From an uncultured Flavobacteriales bacterium (GTDB taxonomy: Bacteria > Bacteroidota > Bacteroidia > Flavobacteriales > BACL11), in NCBI GenBank assembly GCA_943788405.1, contig CALSQD010000002.1, positions 484,850 through 548,849 on the forward strand: a DNA stretch of 64,000 nucleotides, written 5' to 3'. Below, piece after piece: positions 44,073 through 53,384 of the stretch. Position 1 is the stretch's first letter. Each line of letters starts with the position of its first letter. The notes below the pieces were generated by a model that was not told the DNA's origin, did no database searches, and saw nothing but the letters and a program-made list of their open reading frames with translations. The position numbers and the translations under genes are program-made.

Positions 44073-45563
44073 CTAGTTAAAAATATCTTCTTTGCTTTTT
44101 GGCTGTTCAGTACCTCTCCAGTTAAACCCTTTTAGGTAACGGTTCTTTTCTTCTACATCTTGGTAGGGGGTAGTGGTTGATTTTGGTTCTACTTCATAAG
44201 TAACATCCTTTAACTTATTGTCCTTAAAGTAGAGAATCAAATCAGTACATTCTGTATAATTTATTCCCATTTTATCCTCAGTTTCCTCATCTTGTATAAT
44301 GAAGATGCTTTGTCCGTTACCCATTACATCCATTCTTCTCATTTTATTATTTGTAAAATAAGCAGTCATATTTTTTCCTTTTATCTGATTGTAATCCAAG
44401 GAATCTTCTTGGGCAATAATCATAGGGTTTGGCTTTAAAAACATACGAGATATTTCTCCTTTGTGTACTAAAAATTGCAAACTATCAGCAGTTATCTGAA
44501 AGCCATCTGACCAGAGTACAGGACTGTAATACATCTCCACAATGGAGTCCGTAAAATTATAGCTAAGGGAATCACATTTTCCTTGAAAATCAGTTTTAAA
44601 GAACTTTACTTTATTGTAGGCAAGCACCTTTTTTGCGCCTACTTTTTGCTGAGAAACAAACTGCTTGGCATGCATAAATAAAGTGTCATTTTCAAATAGT
44701 AATTCTAGCATAGGTTTTTTACTGATGATTACTTTTTCTTCTGCTTCAAAATATTCTGCAATTCCTCCAAAAACAGTCATATTTTCAACTGTATCAATAA
44801 GCTGCACATTAGATTTAGCTTCAGCATAAGCTTTCTCTTTTTCGTAATATAGCGTGTCTGCTTTTAGGAAATATTCATCATGAATCATATATGCATTATG
44901 TGAAAATTCAGCTAATCCTTTTTCGGAATGATACCAACCACTTTCACAATAAATTGTGTTTTTTCCAGAATAAAAATAGGAGGGACCTTTAAAATAATTT
45001 ACTTTAACTTTTGTGTCATAATTCATATGATTAGATAGAATATGATAGTCTTCTGCAATTACCTTTACAGAATCTTTAAAAAAATAGGTTTCTTGCTTGG
45101 TAAAATACTCTCCTCTTTTAGAGATGATTGTTTGTTTTTTATCTTCTATTTTTCCTTTTTGATCATAATAAGCTATGTCTTTTTCTAAGTTAAACTTTAT
45201 GACTGATGTTGTTAGGGTATTAAAAACATCTTTTAGTATTACACCACCACTTAGTAAAGCAAAATTATCCTCAGCTGTGTATAGTAGGTGTTTAGCACTT
45301 ATGGTAATACTATCTCCTTTATTGATGAAAACTTCTCCAAAGGCTTTCATTTTATTTTCGGAGGTATAATGATATGCAGAATCGCAAGTCATTACAGCAT
45401 CATTATGCTTAAAGGATACATTCCCAATTAAACGCCAATAATCTGGGTGGATATTAGCATTAGCATAGGTGTTGTCTGCATTTAGAATTTCTATTTTTTT
45501 ACTTTCCTGAGCAATTAAATTAATACTCAGCAATACAAGTAAAATATGCAATAGAATTCTCAA
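44073..45563 (-). CDS. OstA/LptA-like outer-membrane biogenesis protein
   Basis: A 496-residue exported protein (LLHILLVLLSINLIAQ) consisting of beta-strand repeats typical of the OstA/LptA fold: RLIGNVSFKHNDAVMTCDSA, MKAFGEVFINKGDSITISAK and ALLSGGVILKD. It is longer than LptA of enterobacteria, as is usual in Bacteroidota. It probably bridges lipopolysaccharide across the periplasm. It lies after purA with two bases between them, in the fur-purA run. Confidence 0.85.
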   Translation of the reverse strand: MRILLHILLVLLSINLIAQESKKIEILNADNTYANANIHPDYWRLIGNVSFKHNDAVMTCDSAYHYTSENKMKAFGEVFINKGDSITISAKHLLYTAEDNFALLSGGVILKDVFNTLTTSVIKFNLEKDIAYYDQKGKIEDKKQTIISKRGEYFTKQETYFFKDSVKVIAEDYHILSNHMNYDTKVKVNYFKGPSYFYSGKNTIYCESGWYHSEKGLAEFSHNAYMIHDEYFLKADTLYYEKEKAYAEAKSNVQLIDTVENMTVFGGIAEYFEAEEKVIISKKPMLELLFENDTLFMHAKQFVSQQKVGAKKVLAYNKVKFFKTDFQGKCDSLSYNFTDSIVEMYYSPVLWSDGFQITADSLQFLVHKGEISRMFLKPNPMIIAQEDSLDYNQIKGKNMTAYFTNNKMRRMDVMGNGQSIFIIQDEETEDKMGINYTECTDLILYFKDNKLKDVTYEVEPKSTTTPYQDVEEKNRYLKGFNWRGTEQPKSKEDIFN

Positions 45564-45565
45564 AT

Positions 45566-46825
45566 TTATCTGAATAAAGTTTGCTTTCTATCAGGACCAA
45601 CTGATACAATTTTGATTGGTGTTTCCAAAACTTCCTCTAGCCAAGCGATATAATCGTGTACAGCTTTAGGTGCGTCAGCTAAGTTTTCCAACTGCATTAA
45701 GTCCATTTCCCAACCTTCAAGTTCTTTGTAAACAGGAGTAAGTCCTTCATTGTCCTCAAATGGTAAATAGTCAATCTGCTCACCATTTAATTCATAATGT
45801 GTACAGACTTTTATCGTATCAATTCCTGAAAGCACATCAGCTTTCATCATCATTAATTGAGTAACCCCATTAATATTGATAGCGTATTTCAATGCAGGAA
45901 TATCTATCCAACCACACCTTCTTGGACGACCAGTAGTTGCTCCAAATTCATTACCTATTTTAGCTAATATAGCACCTACTTCATCAAATAATTCTGAAGG
46001 GAAAGGTCCGCTACCTACTCTAGTACAGTATGCTTTGAAAATCCCGAATACATCTCCAATTTTATTAGGTGCAATTCCTAAACCTGTACAAGCTCCAGCT
46101 GTAATTGTATTAGATGAAGTTACAAATGGATATGATCCAAAATCAATATCTAAAAGAGCACCTTGTGCTCCTTCAGCCAATATTTTTTTATTTTCTTTTA
46201 ATGCATTATGAATGTAGTGCTCACTTTCAATATGCTCAAAGTTTTTTAAAGTTGCTAAGGAAGCAAACCAAGCAGTTTCTAATTCTTCTAATTCATACTC
46301 AAAATCATAAAAATTTAAAAGTTGAATATGTTTTTGTTTTAACTTCTCATATCTTTCTTTGAAATCAACAGCTGAAATGTCTCCAACTCTTAGCCCATTA
46401 CGACCTGTTTTATCCATATAAGTTGGGCCTATTCCTTTTAGAGTAGAACCAATCTTCTCTTTTCCTTTTGCTTTTTCACTTGCAGCATCCAAAAGCTTAT
46501 GTGTAGGAAGGATAAGGTGAGCCTTTTTAGAAATTAATAACTCTGACATAGGAATGCCAAGTGCTTTAATGTCGTTAATTTCTCTTTCAAAAATAACAGG
46601 GTCAATTACTACACCATTACCAATTAAGTTTACAACTCCAGGATGAAAAATTCCAGAAGGAATAGTATGTAATACATGCTTTATTCCATCAAATTCTAGG
46701 GTATGACCAGCATTTGGTCCTCCTTGAAAACGAGCAATAATATCGTATTGTGATGTTAGTACATCAACAATTTTTCCTTTTCCTTCATCTCCCCATTGGA
46801 GCCCTAATAAAACATCTGCTTTCAT
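45566..46825 (-). CDS. purA: Adenylosuccinate synthetase
   Basis: A 419-residue enzyme with the GTP-binding start VLLGLQWGDEGKGKIVDVL, FQGGPNAGHTL, GSTLKGIGPTYMDKTGRNGL, KILAEGAQGALLDIDFGSYP and ATTGRPRRCGWIDI. It condenses IMP with aspartate using GTP in AMP synthesis. It lies between fur and the OstA-like gene on the same strand. Confidence 0.97.
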   Translation of the reverse strand: MKADVLLGLQWGDEGKGKIVDVLTSQYDIIARFQGGPNAGHTLEFDGIKHVLHTIPSGIFHPGVVNLIGNGVVIDPVIFEREINDIKALGIPMSELLISKKAHLILPTHKLLDAASEKAKGKEKIGSTLKGIGPTYMDKTGRNGLRVGDISAVDFKERYEKLKQKHIQLLNFYDFEYELEELETAWFASLATLKNFEHIESEHYIHNALKENKKILAEGAQGALLDIDFGSYPFVTSSNTITAGACTGLGIAPNKIGDVFGIFKAYCTRVGSGPFPSELFDEVGAILAKIGNEFGATTGRPRRCGWIDIPALKYAININGVTQLMMMKADVLSGIDTIKVCTHYELNGEQIDYLPFEDNEGLTPVYKELEGWEMDLMQLENLADAPKAVHDYIAWLEEVLETPIKIVSVGPDRKQTLFR

Positions 46826-46843
46826 CTGTTGTTTTGAAATTTC

Positions 46844-47302
46844 TTAGTTATTTATCTTTGTTTGACAATCTTGGCATAGGCCATATAAATTAAGGGCATG
46901 TCTACTTATTTTAAAGTTCATGCTTTCTTCAATTACATTTTTAATTCCTTGTATTCTTGGGTCGCAAAACTCAATTACTTTATCGCAACTAGTACATACT
47001 AAATGGTCGTGTTGCCTGTTAGAATATGATTTTTCGTATTGTGCTTGTGCTTTCCCAAACTGGTGCTTTCTAATCAAATGACAATCCAATAAAATTTCAA
47101 CTGTATTGTAAAGTGTAGCACGGCTTACACGATAATTTTTATTTTTCATTTGAATGTACATTGACTCAATGTCAAAATGCCCTTCAAACTCGTAAATTTC
47201 GTTTAGGATTGCATAGCGCTCAGGAGTTTTCCTTTGCTTGTTTTCTATCAGATATTCTGTGAATATCTCGGTAACGGTTTCAATTACTTTCTGGTTTGAC
47301 AC
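46844..47302 (-). CDS. fur: Fur family transcriptional regulator, GTG start
   Basis: A ferric-uptake-type repressor with the winged helix (RKTPERYAILNEIYEFEGHF, RVSRATLYNTVEILLDCHLI), the HDHLVCTSCDKVIEFCD metal site, and a terminal CxxC (YGLCQDCQ). The start is placed at GTG 47302 (MSNQKVIETVTEIF), 152 residues. The longer frame opens at TTG 47323, which lies inside the -7 box at 47328-47321, so it cannot be in the transcript. Whether it senses iron, zinc or peroxide is open. It is followed by purA. Confidence 0.9.
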   Translation of the reverse strand: MSNQKVIETVTEIFTEYLIENKQRKTPERYAILNEIYEFEGHFDIESMYIQMKNKNYRVSRATLYNTVEILLDCHLIRKHQFGKAQAQYEKSYSNRQHDHLVCTSCDKVIEFCDPRIQGIKNVIEESMNFKISRHALNLYGLCQDCQTKINN

Positions 47303-47320
47303 AATTGCGTTATTAAAAAA

Positions 47321-47328
47321 CAAAAATA
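47321..47328 (-). promoter_or_regulatory. fur: -7 box TATTTTTG before fur
   Basis: Minus strand TATTTTTG, an exact match to TAnnTTTG, 18 bases before the GTG at 47302. This close spacing decides the start. Confidence 0.55.
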
Positions 47329-47330
47329 TA

Positions 47331-47360
47331 AAAAATTGGTATTCAGTAAGGGTAAATACC
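47331..47360 (-). terminator. Likely terminator of the relA/spoT gene
   Basis: Inverted repeat ggtatt (47338-47343) and aatacc (47355-47360), extendable across a bulge, followed on the minus strand by a T-run. It precedes the fur promoter and would separate glyA-relA/spoT transcription from the fur operon. Confidence 0.45.
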
Positions 47361-47378
47361 TAATTAGATTGAAGAAAA

Positions 47379-49580
47379 TTAGTTGTGTTTATAAGTTCGT
47401 GTAATTGAGGATATTGCCTCTACCTTTTCAAGCTTATTTGTAAGTTCTTTTAGGAAGGCAACATTCCTAACTTTTAAGGTTATTATTCCTTCAAAAACGC
47501 CATCATCACTACTAATATTTATCGACTTAATATTTACATTCATTTGGTTTGAAATAATCTGAGTCACTTTGTTCATAAGTCCTAGGCTATCAATTCCCTT
47601 AATATTTATAGTCGCTACAAAATCAATTTCATCTTTATCTATCCATTTTGCTATTAAAACTCTATAGGCATAATTAGCTCTTAATTGTATAGCGTTAGGG
47701 CAGTCCGATCTATGAATTTTTATACCATCAACAACTGTTAAGAATCCAAAAATTGAATCACCAGGAATAGGATTACAACATTTGGCCATAGTGTAGTCAA
47801 GTACTTGATCATCTTCATTAAAAACAATAACCTTATTTTTTGACTTTTCAATAGGTTTTGCTACTGGTGGGCCGTATATTTTGTTTTTAATAGTTTGGTA
47901 CCATCCACTATTTTTAAGTTGAGCAAATTCTTTTATTTCAGTATTAGAAATAGCGCCTGTTCCAAATCTAAAATATAGCTCTAATGATGTGCCTGCATTA
48001 AAATGTTTAATTAATTCAGTTTCAGTATGTTTTGAGAATTTTATTTTTAGGTGTTTTAATTTTCTTTCAGCAATTTCTTTTCCTACTACTGCAATTCTTT
48101 TTTGATCTTCCTTTAAAGCTGATTTTATTTTTGCTTTTGCTCTTGATGTAATTACAAACCTTAGCCAATCTTTTCTAGGTCTTTGTTTTGTTGATGTAAT
48201 TACTTCTACTTGATTTCCACTAGCTAATTTATGGCTTAAGGAAACTAATTTCCCATTTACTTTAACTCCCATACATTTTAAACCTACATCAGTATGTATT
48301 GAAAATGCAAAATCAAGTGCAGTTGCACCTTTAGGTAATGTTTTTAAATCTCCGCCAGGGGTGAATATGTAAATTTCACCAGAATATAGATTAAGCTTAA
48401 AATCATCTATAAAATCAATTGCATTGGTTTCAGGATTTTCTAAAAGCTCCCTTATATTATTAATCCATTGGTCTAAGGAATTTTCTTTACTTCCTTCTTG
48501 TTTGTATTTCCAATGAGCTGCATAGCCTTTTTCGGCTATTTCATCCATTCGTCTACTTCTTATTTGAACTTCAACCCATTTTCCATCATCACCCATTACT
48601 GTGGTGTGTAATGATTCGTAACCATTAGCTTTTGAAGTAGAAATCCAATCCCTTAATCGGTCAGGGTTTGGTTTGTAAAAATCAGTAACTATGGAATATA
48701 TTTTCCAGCAGTCTGCTTTCTCATTTTCAGGGGAGGAATCAACAATAATTCTAATAGCAAACTTGTCAAAAACATTATCAAAATTAACTCCTTTTGTTAC
48801 TATTTTATTTCTAATAGAAAAGATAGATTTTGGCCTTCCTTTTATAGAGAAGTTAAGTTCGTTTTCTCTTAACTTTTCCTTAATAGGTTTGCAAAATTTA
48901 GTAATGTATTTTGTGCGTTCTTCTTTTGTTTCATTTAAGCCTTCAGCTATTGCTTTATAAATTTCAGGCTTAGTGAATTTTAAGCCTAAATCTTCTAGTT
49001 CAGTTTTAATAGAGTACAACCCAAGCCTGTGTGCTAGAGGGGCATACAAGTATAAAGTTTCAGAAGCAATTTTTAGCTTTTTGTGAACTGGCATTGCATC
49101 TAGAGTTCTCATATTGTGTAGCCTGTCAGCTAACTTTATAAGAATTACCCTAACATCATCCGACAAGGTAAGTAACATCTTTCTAAAATTTTCAGCTTGC
49201 ATGGATACATTTTTATCAAATACATCCTCAATTTTAGTAAGTCCGTCAATAATTTTGGCTACTTTTTTCCCAAATAATTTTTCTATATCATTTAATGTAT
49301 AGTCGGTATCTTCTACAACATCATGCAATAGTGCACATATAATAGAGGTTGTACCTAATCCAATTTCTTTAGCAGCAATATGTGCAACTGCAATAGGATG
49401 ATAAATATATGGCTCTCCCGTTTTTCTCCTTTGGGATTTATGAGCTTCAACAGCCAGATTAAAGGCTTTTCGAATTTCTTTTTTATCTTCCTTATTTGTT
49501 TTGTCAGCACAGGCACGCAAAAGCGATTTATACTTATTAAGTATATCTTTTTTTTCCTGTTCTAAATCAATTGGCTGCAT
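47379..49580 (-). CDS. Bifunctional (p)ppGpp synthetase/hydrolase RelA/SpoT
   Basis: A 733-residue Rel protein: HD hydrolase domain with YIYHPIAVAHI, CALLHDVVEDTDYTL and KLADRLHNMRTL; a synthetase domain at about 240-350 (RLRDWISTSKANGYESLHTT); a TGS domain near 400-455 (IYIFTPGGDLKTLPKGATAL); and a C-terminal ACT domain from about 660. The hydrolase motif is intact, so it can probably make and degrade the alarmone. It lies five bases after glyA on the same strand. Confidence 0.95.
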   Translation of the reverse strand: MQPIDLEQEKKDILNKYKSLLRACADKTNKEDKKEIRKAFNLAVEAHKSQRRKTGEPYIYHPIAVAHIAAKEIGLGTTSIICALLHDVVEDTDYTLNDIEKLFGKKVAKIIDGLTKIEDVFDKNVSMQAENFRKMLLTLSDDVRVILIKLADRLHNMRTLDAMPVHKKLKIASETLYLYAPLAHRLGLYSIKTELEDLGLKFTKPEIYKAIAEGLNETKEERTKYITKFCKPIKEKLRENELNFSIKGRPKSIFSIRNKIVTKGVNFDNVFDKFAIRIIVDSSPENEKADCWKIYSIVTDFYKPNPDRLRDWISTSKANGYESLHTTVMGDDGKWVEVQIRSRRMDEIAEKGYAAHWKYKQEGSKENSLDQWINNIRELLENPETNAIDFIDDFKLNLYSGEIYIFTPGGDLKTLPKGATALDFAFSIHTDVGLKCMGVKVNGKLVSLSHKLASGNQVEVITSTKQRPRKDWLRFVITSRAKAKIKSALKEDQKRIAVVGKEIAERKLKHLKIKFSKHTETELIKHFNAGTSLELYFRFGTGAISNTEIKEFAQLKNSGWYQTIKNKIYGPPVAKPIEKSKNKVIVFNEDDQVLDYTMAKCCNPIPGDSIFGFLTVVDGIKIHRSDCPNAIQLRANYAYRVLIAKWIDKDEIDFVATINIKGIDSLGLMNKVTQIISNQMNVNIKSINISSDDGVFEGIITLKVRNVAFLKELTNKLEKVEAISSITRTYKHN

Positions 49581-49585
49581 GCGTA

Positions 49586-50857
49586 TTAAGAGAAAATTGG
49601 GTATTTACTCATTAAATCATTTACAGAATTTCTAACTTCTGTAATTACAGATTCATTTTCATGATTCATAATAACCTTGTCAATTAAATCAACAATGTAA
49701 GGAATTGCGTCTTCTTTAACACCTCTGGTTGTTATGGCAGGTGTTCCTACTCTAATCCCTGAAGTAATAAAAGGAGATTGTGTATCAAAAGGAACCATGT
49801 TTTTGTTAGCTGTAATATCTGCTAATACTAATGCGTTTTCAGCATCTTTTCCTGTTACATCTTTACTTCTTAAATCAATTAACATGCAATGGTTTTCAGT
49901 ACCTCCTGAAATTACTTTATATCCTTTATCAATAAAACATTGAGCCATTACCTTTGCATTCTTTATTACTTGCTCTCCATAAGCTTTGAATTCTGGTTTT
50001 AGGGCTTCACCGAAAGCAATTGCTTTGGCAGCTATTACATGCTCTAATGGTCCTCCTTGGCTTCCTGGAAAAACACCTGAATTTAAAATTGCTGACATCA
50101 TTCTTGTTTTGCCTTTTGGAGTTTTTAATCCCCAAGGGTTTTCAAAATCTTTCCCCATCATTATCATTCCTCCTCTAGGACCTCTTAAAGTTTTATGAGT
50201 TGTAGTTGTTAAAATATGACAATGTGGAGCAGGATTGTTTAGTAATTTAGCAGCAATTAATCCTGCAGGATGAGCAATGTCAGCCATTAAAACAGCACCT
50301 ACTTTATCAGCAATTTCTCTAAAACGAGCATAATCCCAATCTTGAGAGTAAGCTGAAGCTCCACAAATAATAAGTTTTGGCTGTTCAGCTATTGCTGTTT
50401 CTTCTAATTTATCATAATCTACTTTTCCAGTTTCTTCTTCTACATTATAGAATGAGGTTTTGTAAAGTTTTCCTGAGAAGTTAACTGGGGACCCATGTGT
50501 TAAATGTCCACCATGTGATAAGTTAAATCCTAATATTTTATCACCTGCATTTAAACAAGCTAAAAGTACAGCTGAATTTGCTTGTGATCCTGAATGAGGT
50601 TGTACATTTACATATTCTACACCAAACAATTCTTTGGCTCTATCAATAGCTAATTGCTCTACTTGGTCCACCACTTCACATCCTCCATAATATCTTTTTC
50701 TTGGATATCCTTCAGCATATTTATTAGTTAAACAAGAACCCATTGCTTGCATTACTTCATCACTAACAAAGTTTTCTGAGGCAATTAATTCAATACCATT
50801 TCTTTGTCTTTCATCTTCTTTTGCAATTAAGTCAAAAATTATTTGATCGTTTTTCAT
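49586..50857 (-). CDS. glyA: Serine hydroxymethyltransferase
   Basis: A 423-residue PLP enzyme: [17 protein letters not shown] at the start, [32 protein letters not shown], and the PLP lysine in [16 protein letters not shown]. It interconverts serine and glycine with tetrahydrofolate. It is followed by the relA/spoT gene and faces a divergent gene across a 56-base gap containing two promoters. Confidence 0.97.
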   Translation of the reverse strand: MKNDQIIFDLIAKEDERQRNGIELIASENFVSDEVMQAMGSCLTNKYAEGYPRKRYYGGCEVVDQVEQLAIDRAKELFGVEYVNVQPHSGSQANSAVLLACLNAGDKILGFNLSHGGHLTHGSPVNFSGKLYKTSFYNVEEETGKVDYDKLEETAIAEQPKLIICGASAYSQDWDYARFREIADKVGAVLMADIAHPAGLIAAKLLNNPAPHCHILTTTTHKTLRGPRGGMIMMGKDFENPWGLKTPKGKTRMMSAILNSGVFPGSQGGPLEHVIAAKAIAFGEALKPEFKAYGEQVIKNAKVMAQCFIDKGYKVISGGTENHCMLIDLRSKDVTGKDAENALVLADITANKNMVPFDTQSPFITSGIRVGTPAITTRGVKEDAIPYIVDLIDKVIMNHENESVITEVRNSVNDLMSKYPIFS

Positions 50858-50879
50858 CTGATAAATTAAGTTAAATTTC

Positions 50880-50904
50880 TATTTTCGTGAACGCAACAAA
50901 TGTA
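50880..50904. promoter_or_regulatory. Closely spaced divergent -7 boxes between glyA and the FabK-like gene
   Basis: Minus strand TACATTTG (50904-50897) for glyA, an exact match. Plus strand TATTTTCG (50880-50887), one mismatch, for the gene at 50914. The two boxes are ten bases apart, so RNA polymerases would compete. A GTG at 50887 overlaps the plus-strand box, which rules it out as start. Confidence 0.45.
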
Positions 50905-50913
50905 TATAATTTT

Positions 50914-51852
50914 ATGAATAGAATAAACGAACTTTTCGGAATAAAATATCCAATTATTCAAGGAGGTATGATATGGTGTAGTGGTTGGGAGTTGGCATCA
51001 GCTGTAAGTAATGCAGGTGGTTTAGGATTAATTGGTTCAGGTTCAATGTATCCTGATGTTTTAAGAGCGCAAATAAGAAAATGTAAAAACGCTACCTATA
51101 AACCTTTTGGGGTTAATATTCCTTTGCTATATCCTGATATTGAGGAGCATGTAAATATAATAATAGAAGAGGGAGTGAAGATAGTTTTTACTTCTGCAGG
51201 AAGTCCTAAAAAATACACGGCTAAATTTCAAAGTCATGGTATAAAAGTAGTGCATGTAATTGCAAATAAAAAGTTTGCTCTAAAATGTGTAGAGGCTGGA
51301 GTTGATGCCATTGTTGCTGAAGGATTTGAGGCTGGGGGGCATAATGGTGCTGAAGAGATTACAACTATGTGTTTGGTTCCAATGATAGCAGATGCTATTG
51401 ATATTCCTTTAATTGCTGCCGGTGGTATTGGTAGCGGTAAAGCAATGCTTGCTGCTATGGTTTTAGGTGCTGATGGTGTTCAAATTGGGAGTAGGTTTAT
51501 TGCAAGTGAAGAGTGTTCTGCACATATTAATTTTAAAAACAAAGTAGTTGATGCTGATGAGGGGGCTACAGATTTAACATTGAAGGAGGTAACTCCAGTT
51601 CGTTTAATGAAAAATAAGTTTTATGATAAAATCCAAGATGCATATAGTAATAATGCTTCCAAAGATGAATTAAAACAATTACTAGGTAAGGGTAGGGCAA
51701 AAAAAGGAATGTTTGAGGGGGATTTAGATGAGGGAGAATTAGAAGTTGGACAAGTATCTGCAATGATAAATACCATAATACCTGTGGCTGATATTATTAG
51801 TGAAATAGTACAAGAATTTGATGTTGAAAAGAGTAAAATATCAACTCTTTAA
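50914..51852 (+). CDS. Nitronate monooxygenase / FabK-type enoyl-ACP reductase family protein
   Basis: A 312-residue flavin TIM-barrel protein, starting MNRINELFGIKYPIIQGGMI. Visible: WELASAVSNAGGLGLIGSGS, PFGVNIPLLYP, AIVAEGFEAGGHNGAEEITT near residue 140, PLIAAGGIGSGKAMLAAMVL, and ADGVQIGSRFIASEECSA. The family includes nitronate monooxygenase and FabK; the sequence alone does not choose between them. The start at 50914 is used because the longer GTG frame begins inside the promoter box. Confidence 0.85.
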   Translation: MNRINELFGIKYPIIQGGMIWCSGWELASAVSNAGGLGLIGSGSMYPDVLRAQIRKCKNATYKPFGVNIPLLYPDIEEHVNIIIEEGVKIVFTSAGSPKKYTAKFQSHGIKVVHVIANKKFALKCVEAGVDAIVAEGFEAGGHNGAEEITTMCLVPMIADAIDIPLIAAGGIGSGKAMLAAMVLGADGVQIGSRFIASEECSAHINFKNKVVDADEGATDLTLKEVTPVRLMKNKFYDKIQDAYSNNASKDELKQLLGKGRAKKGMFEGDLDEGELEVGQVSAMINTIIPVADIISEIVQEFDVEKSKISTL

Positions 51853-51906
51853 ATTTGAGTGCATAAGATTGCTTTTTCTTCTAGTTAGTATTTGGTTTTT
51901 TTTTTG

Positions 51907-51914
51907 TAAATTTG
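51907..51914 (+). promoter_or_regulatory. -7 box TAAATTTG before the exported redoxin gene
   Basis: Exact match to TAnnTTTG, 23 bases before the ATG at 51938, in a T-rich stretch after the FabK-like gene. No TTG at the usual spacing. Confidence 0.5.
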
Positions 51915-51937
51915 TAGAAATTAAAAAATATAAAATT

Positions 51938-53362
51938 ATGAAAAAAAAATACTTATTAATTGCACTACTTTCTTTATTTGCATTCCAGAATTCAGTTGCT
52001 CAACTTCCTAACGGATCAATTGCGCCAAATTTTAGTTTAACAGATTTAGATGGAACAGTCCATAAATTATATGAAGACTATACTGATTTAGGGTATACAG
52101 TTTTTATTGATTTTTCTGCAATATGGTGTGCTCCATGTTGGTCATATCATCAATCTCATGCATTAAAAGATGTATACGAAAATCATGGTCCTTCAGGGCA
52201 TCCTGGTGTAAATTCTACTACTACTAATGATGTAATGGTTTTCTTTATTGAGGGACAAGAAGGTACTATAGCTGAACTGAATGGAGGTTCAGGGTCTCAA
52301 GGTGATTGGGTTGCGGGTACTCCATATCCAATAATTTGTACAGATCCAGCAAGTGGTTTTGGTAACAGTGCTTCTATTTCAAATGATTGGGCTATTAGTG
52401 GTTGGCCTACTATTTATCAAGTTTGTCCAGATAGGACTTTAACTGTTATTGGTCAAGCTCAAGGTCTTTACTCATTAGTAACGGCTTGTTTACCTCCTCC
52501 ATCCCATAATAATGATGCAAGGAGTTTTATGAATAATTCTGCTAACTCAGGTTGCTCTTCTGTTACTCCTGAGATATCTATTCAAAATTATGGTCTTTCT
52601 GCACTTACATCTGTTAAAATTGATGTAAGTTTGAATAATGTTTTTCAATACACTATAAATTGGGCAGGTAATTTATCAACTTTAGATGTTGAAGATGTTT
52701 TATTAAATCCCTTAACAGGTTTAGTTAACAATGATTTAATTACAATTGATGTAACAACTCCTAATGGAGTTACTGATGCTAATCCGCAAAATAATCAAAC
52801 AATTTCTTATATTGTTGATCTTGGTTTTGATAATGCTTATTGGGATGGTGATTTATCAATTGATGTGTCAGGAGGTAGTACAAATTCTTGGTATCTTAAA
52901 CAAGTTAGTAATAATTTAGTTATTGCTTCTGGATTTGGTGGTGTAACTGGTTCAAATAACTTTTTTCCATTAAACTTTAATGAGTGTTATACTTTACAAA
53001 GTATTGATGGAGGTGGGGAGACTTATACTGTTACTGATTTTGTTGGAAATGTTGTTCTTGATGGTACAGTTACTGGAGTTGAAGATTTTGATAATTTTAC
53101 TACTGGTGATGAAATGTGGACTGCTGGTGTTAATGATAATGAAATAAGTAATATTGCTATATATCCAATTCCTGTAAAAGATAAATTATATATTGATAGC
53201 AAATATGATAATTTAAGAATTATTGACTTACTAGGGAAAGAAGTTTTGCAGACTACTTATTCTGAGTCAATAGATGTTTCTAATCTTTCTGATGGGATTT
53301 ACTTATTAGAATTAAAAATTGCTAACAAGAAAGTTTATCAAAAAGTAGAAGTTGCAAAATAA
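51938..53362 (+). CDS. T9SS-exported redoxin with sorting domain
   Basis: A 474-residue protein with a signal peptide (LLSLFAFQNSVAQ). Residues about 25-180 form a thioredoxin-like/redoxin domain (APNFSLTDLDGTVHKLYED; motif IWCAPCWSYHQ, CxxC). An Ig-like region follows, then a CTD: NIAIYPIPVKDKLYI, LRIIDLLGKEVLQ and LSDGIYLLEL, as in type A T9SS cargo. Export of a thiol enzyme to the surface or medium is implied. The start at 51938 is used because a longer frame from 51818 overlaps the preceding gene and puts 40 residues before the signal. Confidence 0.87.
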   Translation: MKKKYLLIALLSLFAFQNSVAQLPNGSIAPNFSLTDLDGTVHKLYEDYTDLGYTVFIDFSAIWCAPCWSYHQSHALKDVYENHGPSGHPGVNSTTTNDVMVFFIEGQEGTIAELNGGSGSQGDWVAGTPYPIICTDPASGFGNSASISNDWAISGWPTIYQVCPDRTLTVIGQAQGLYSLVTACLPPPSHNNDARSFMNNSANSGCSSVTPEISIQNYGLSALTSVKIDVSLNNVFQYTINWAGNLSTLDVEDVLLNPLTGLVNNDLITIDVTTPNGVTDANPQNNQTISYIVDLGFDNAYWDGDLSIDVSGGSTNSWYLKQVSNNLVIASGFGGVTGSNNFFPLNFNECYTLQSIDGGGETYTVTDFVGNVVLDGTVTGVEDFDNFTTGDEMWTAGVNDNEISNIAIYPIPVKDKLYIDSKYDNLRIIDLLGKEVLQTTYSESIDVSNLSDGIYLLELKIANKKVYQKVEVAK

Positions 53363-53384
53363 TCGCTAATAAGAAAAATATATT

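Noticed and set aside
51818-51937. N-terminal extension of the redoxin gene
   Set aside because: It overlaps the preceding gene, precedes a normal signal peptide, and contains the -7 box.
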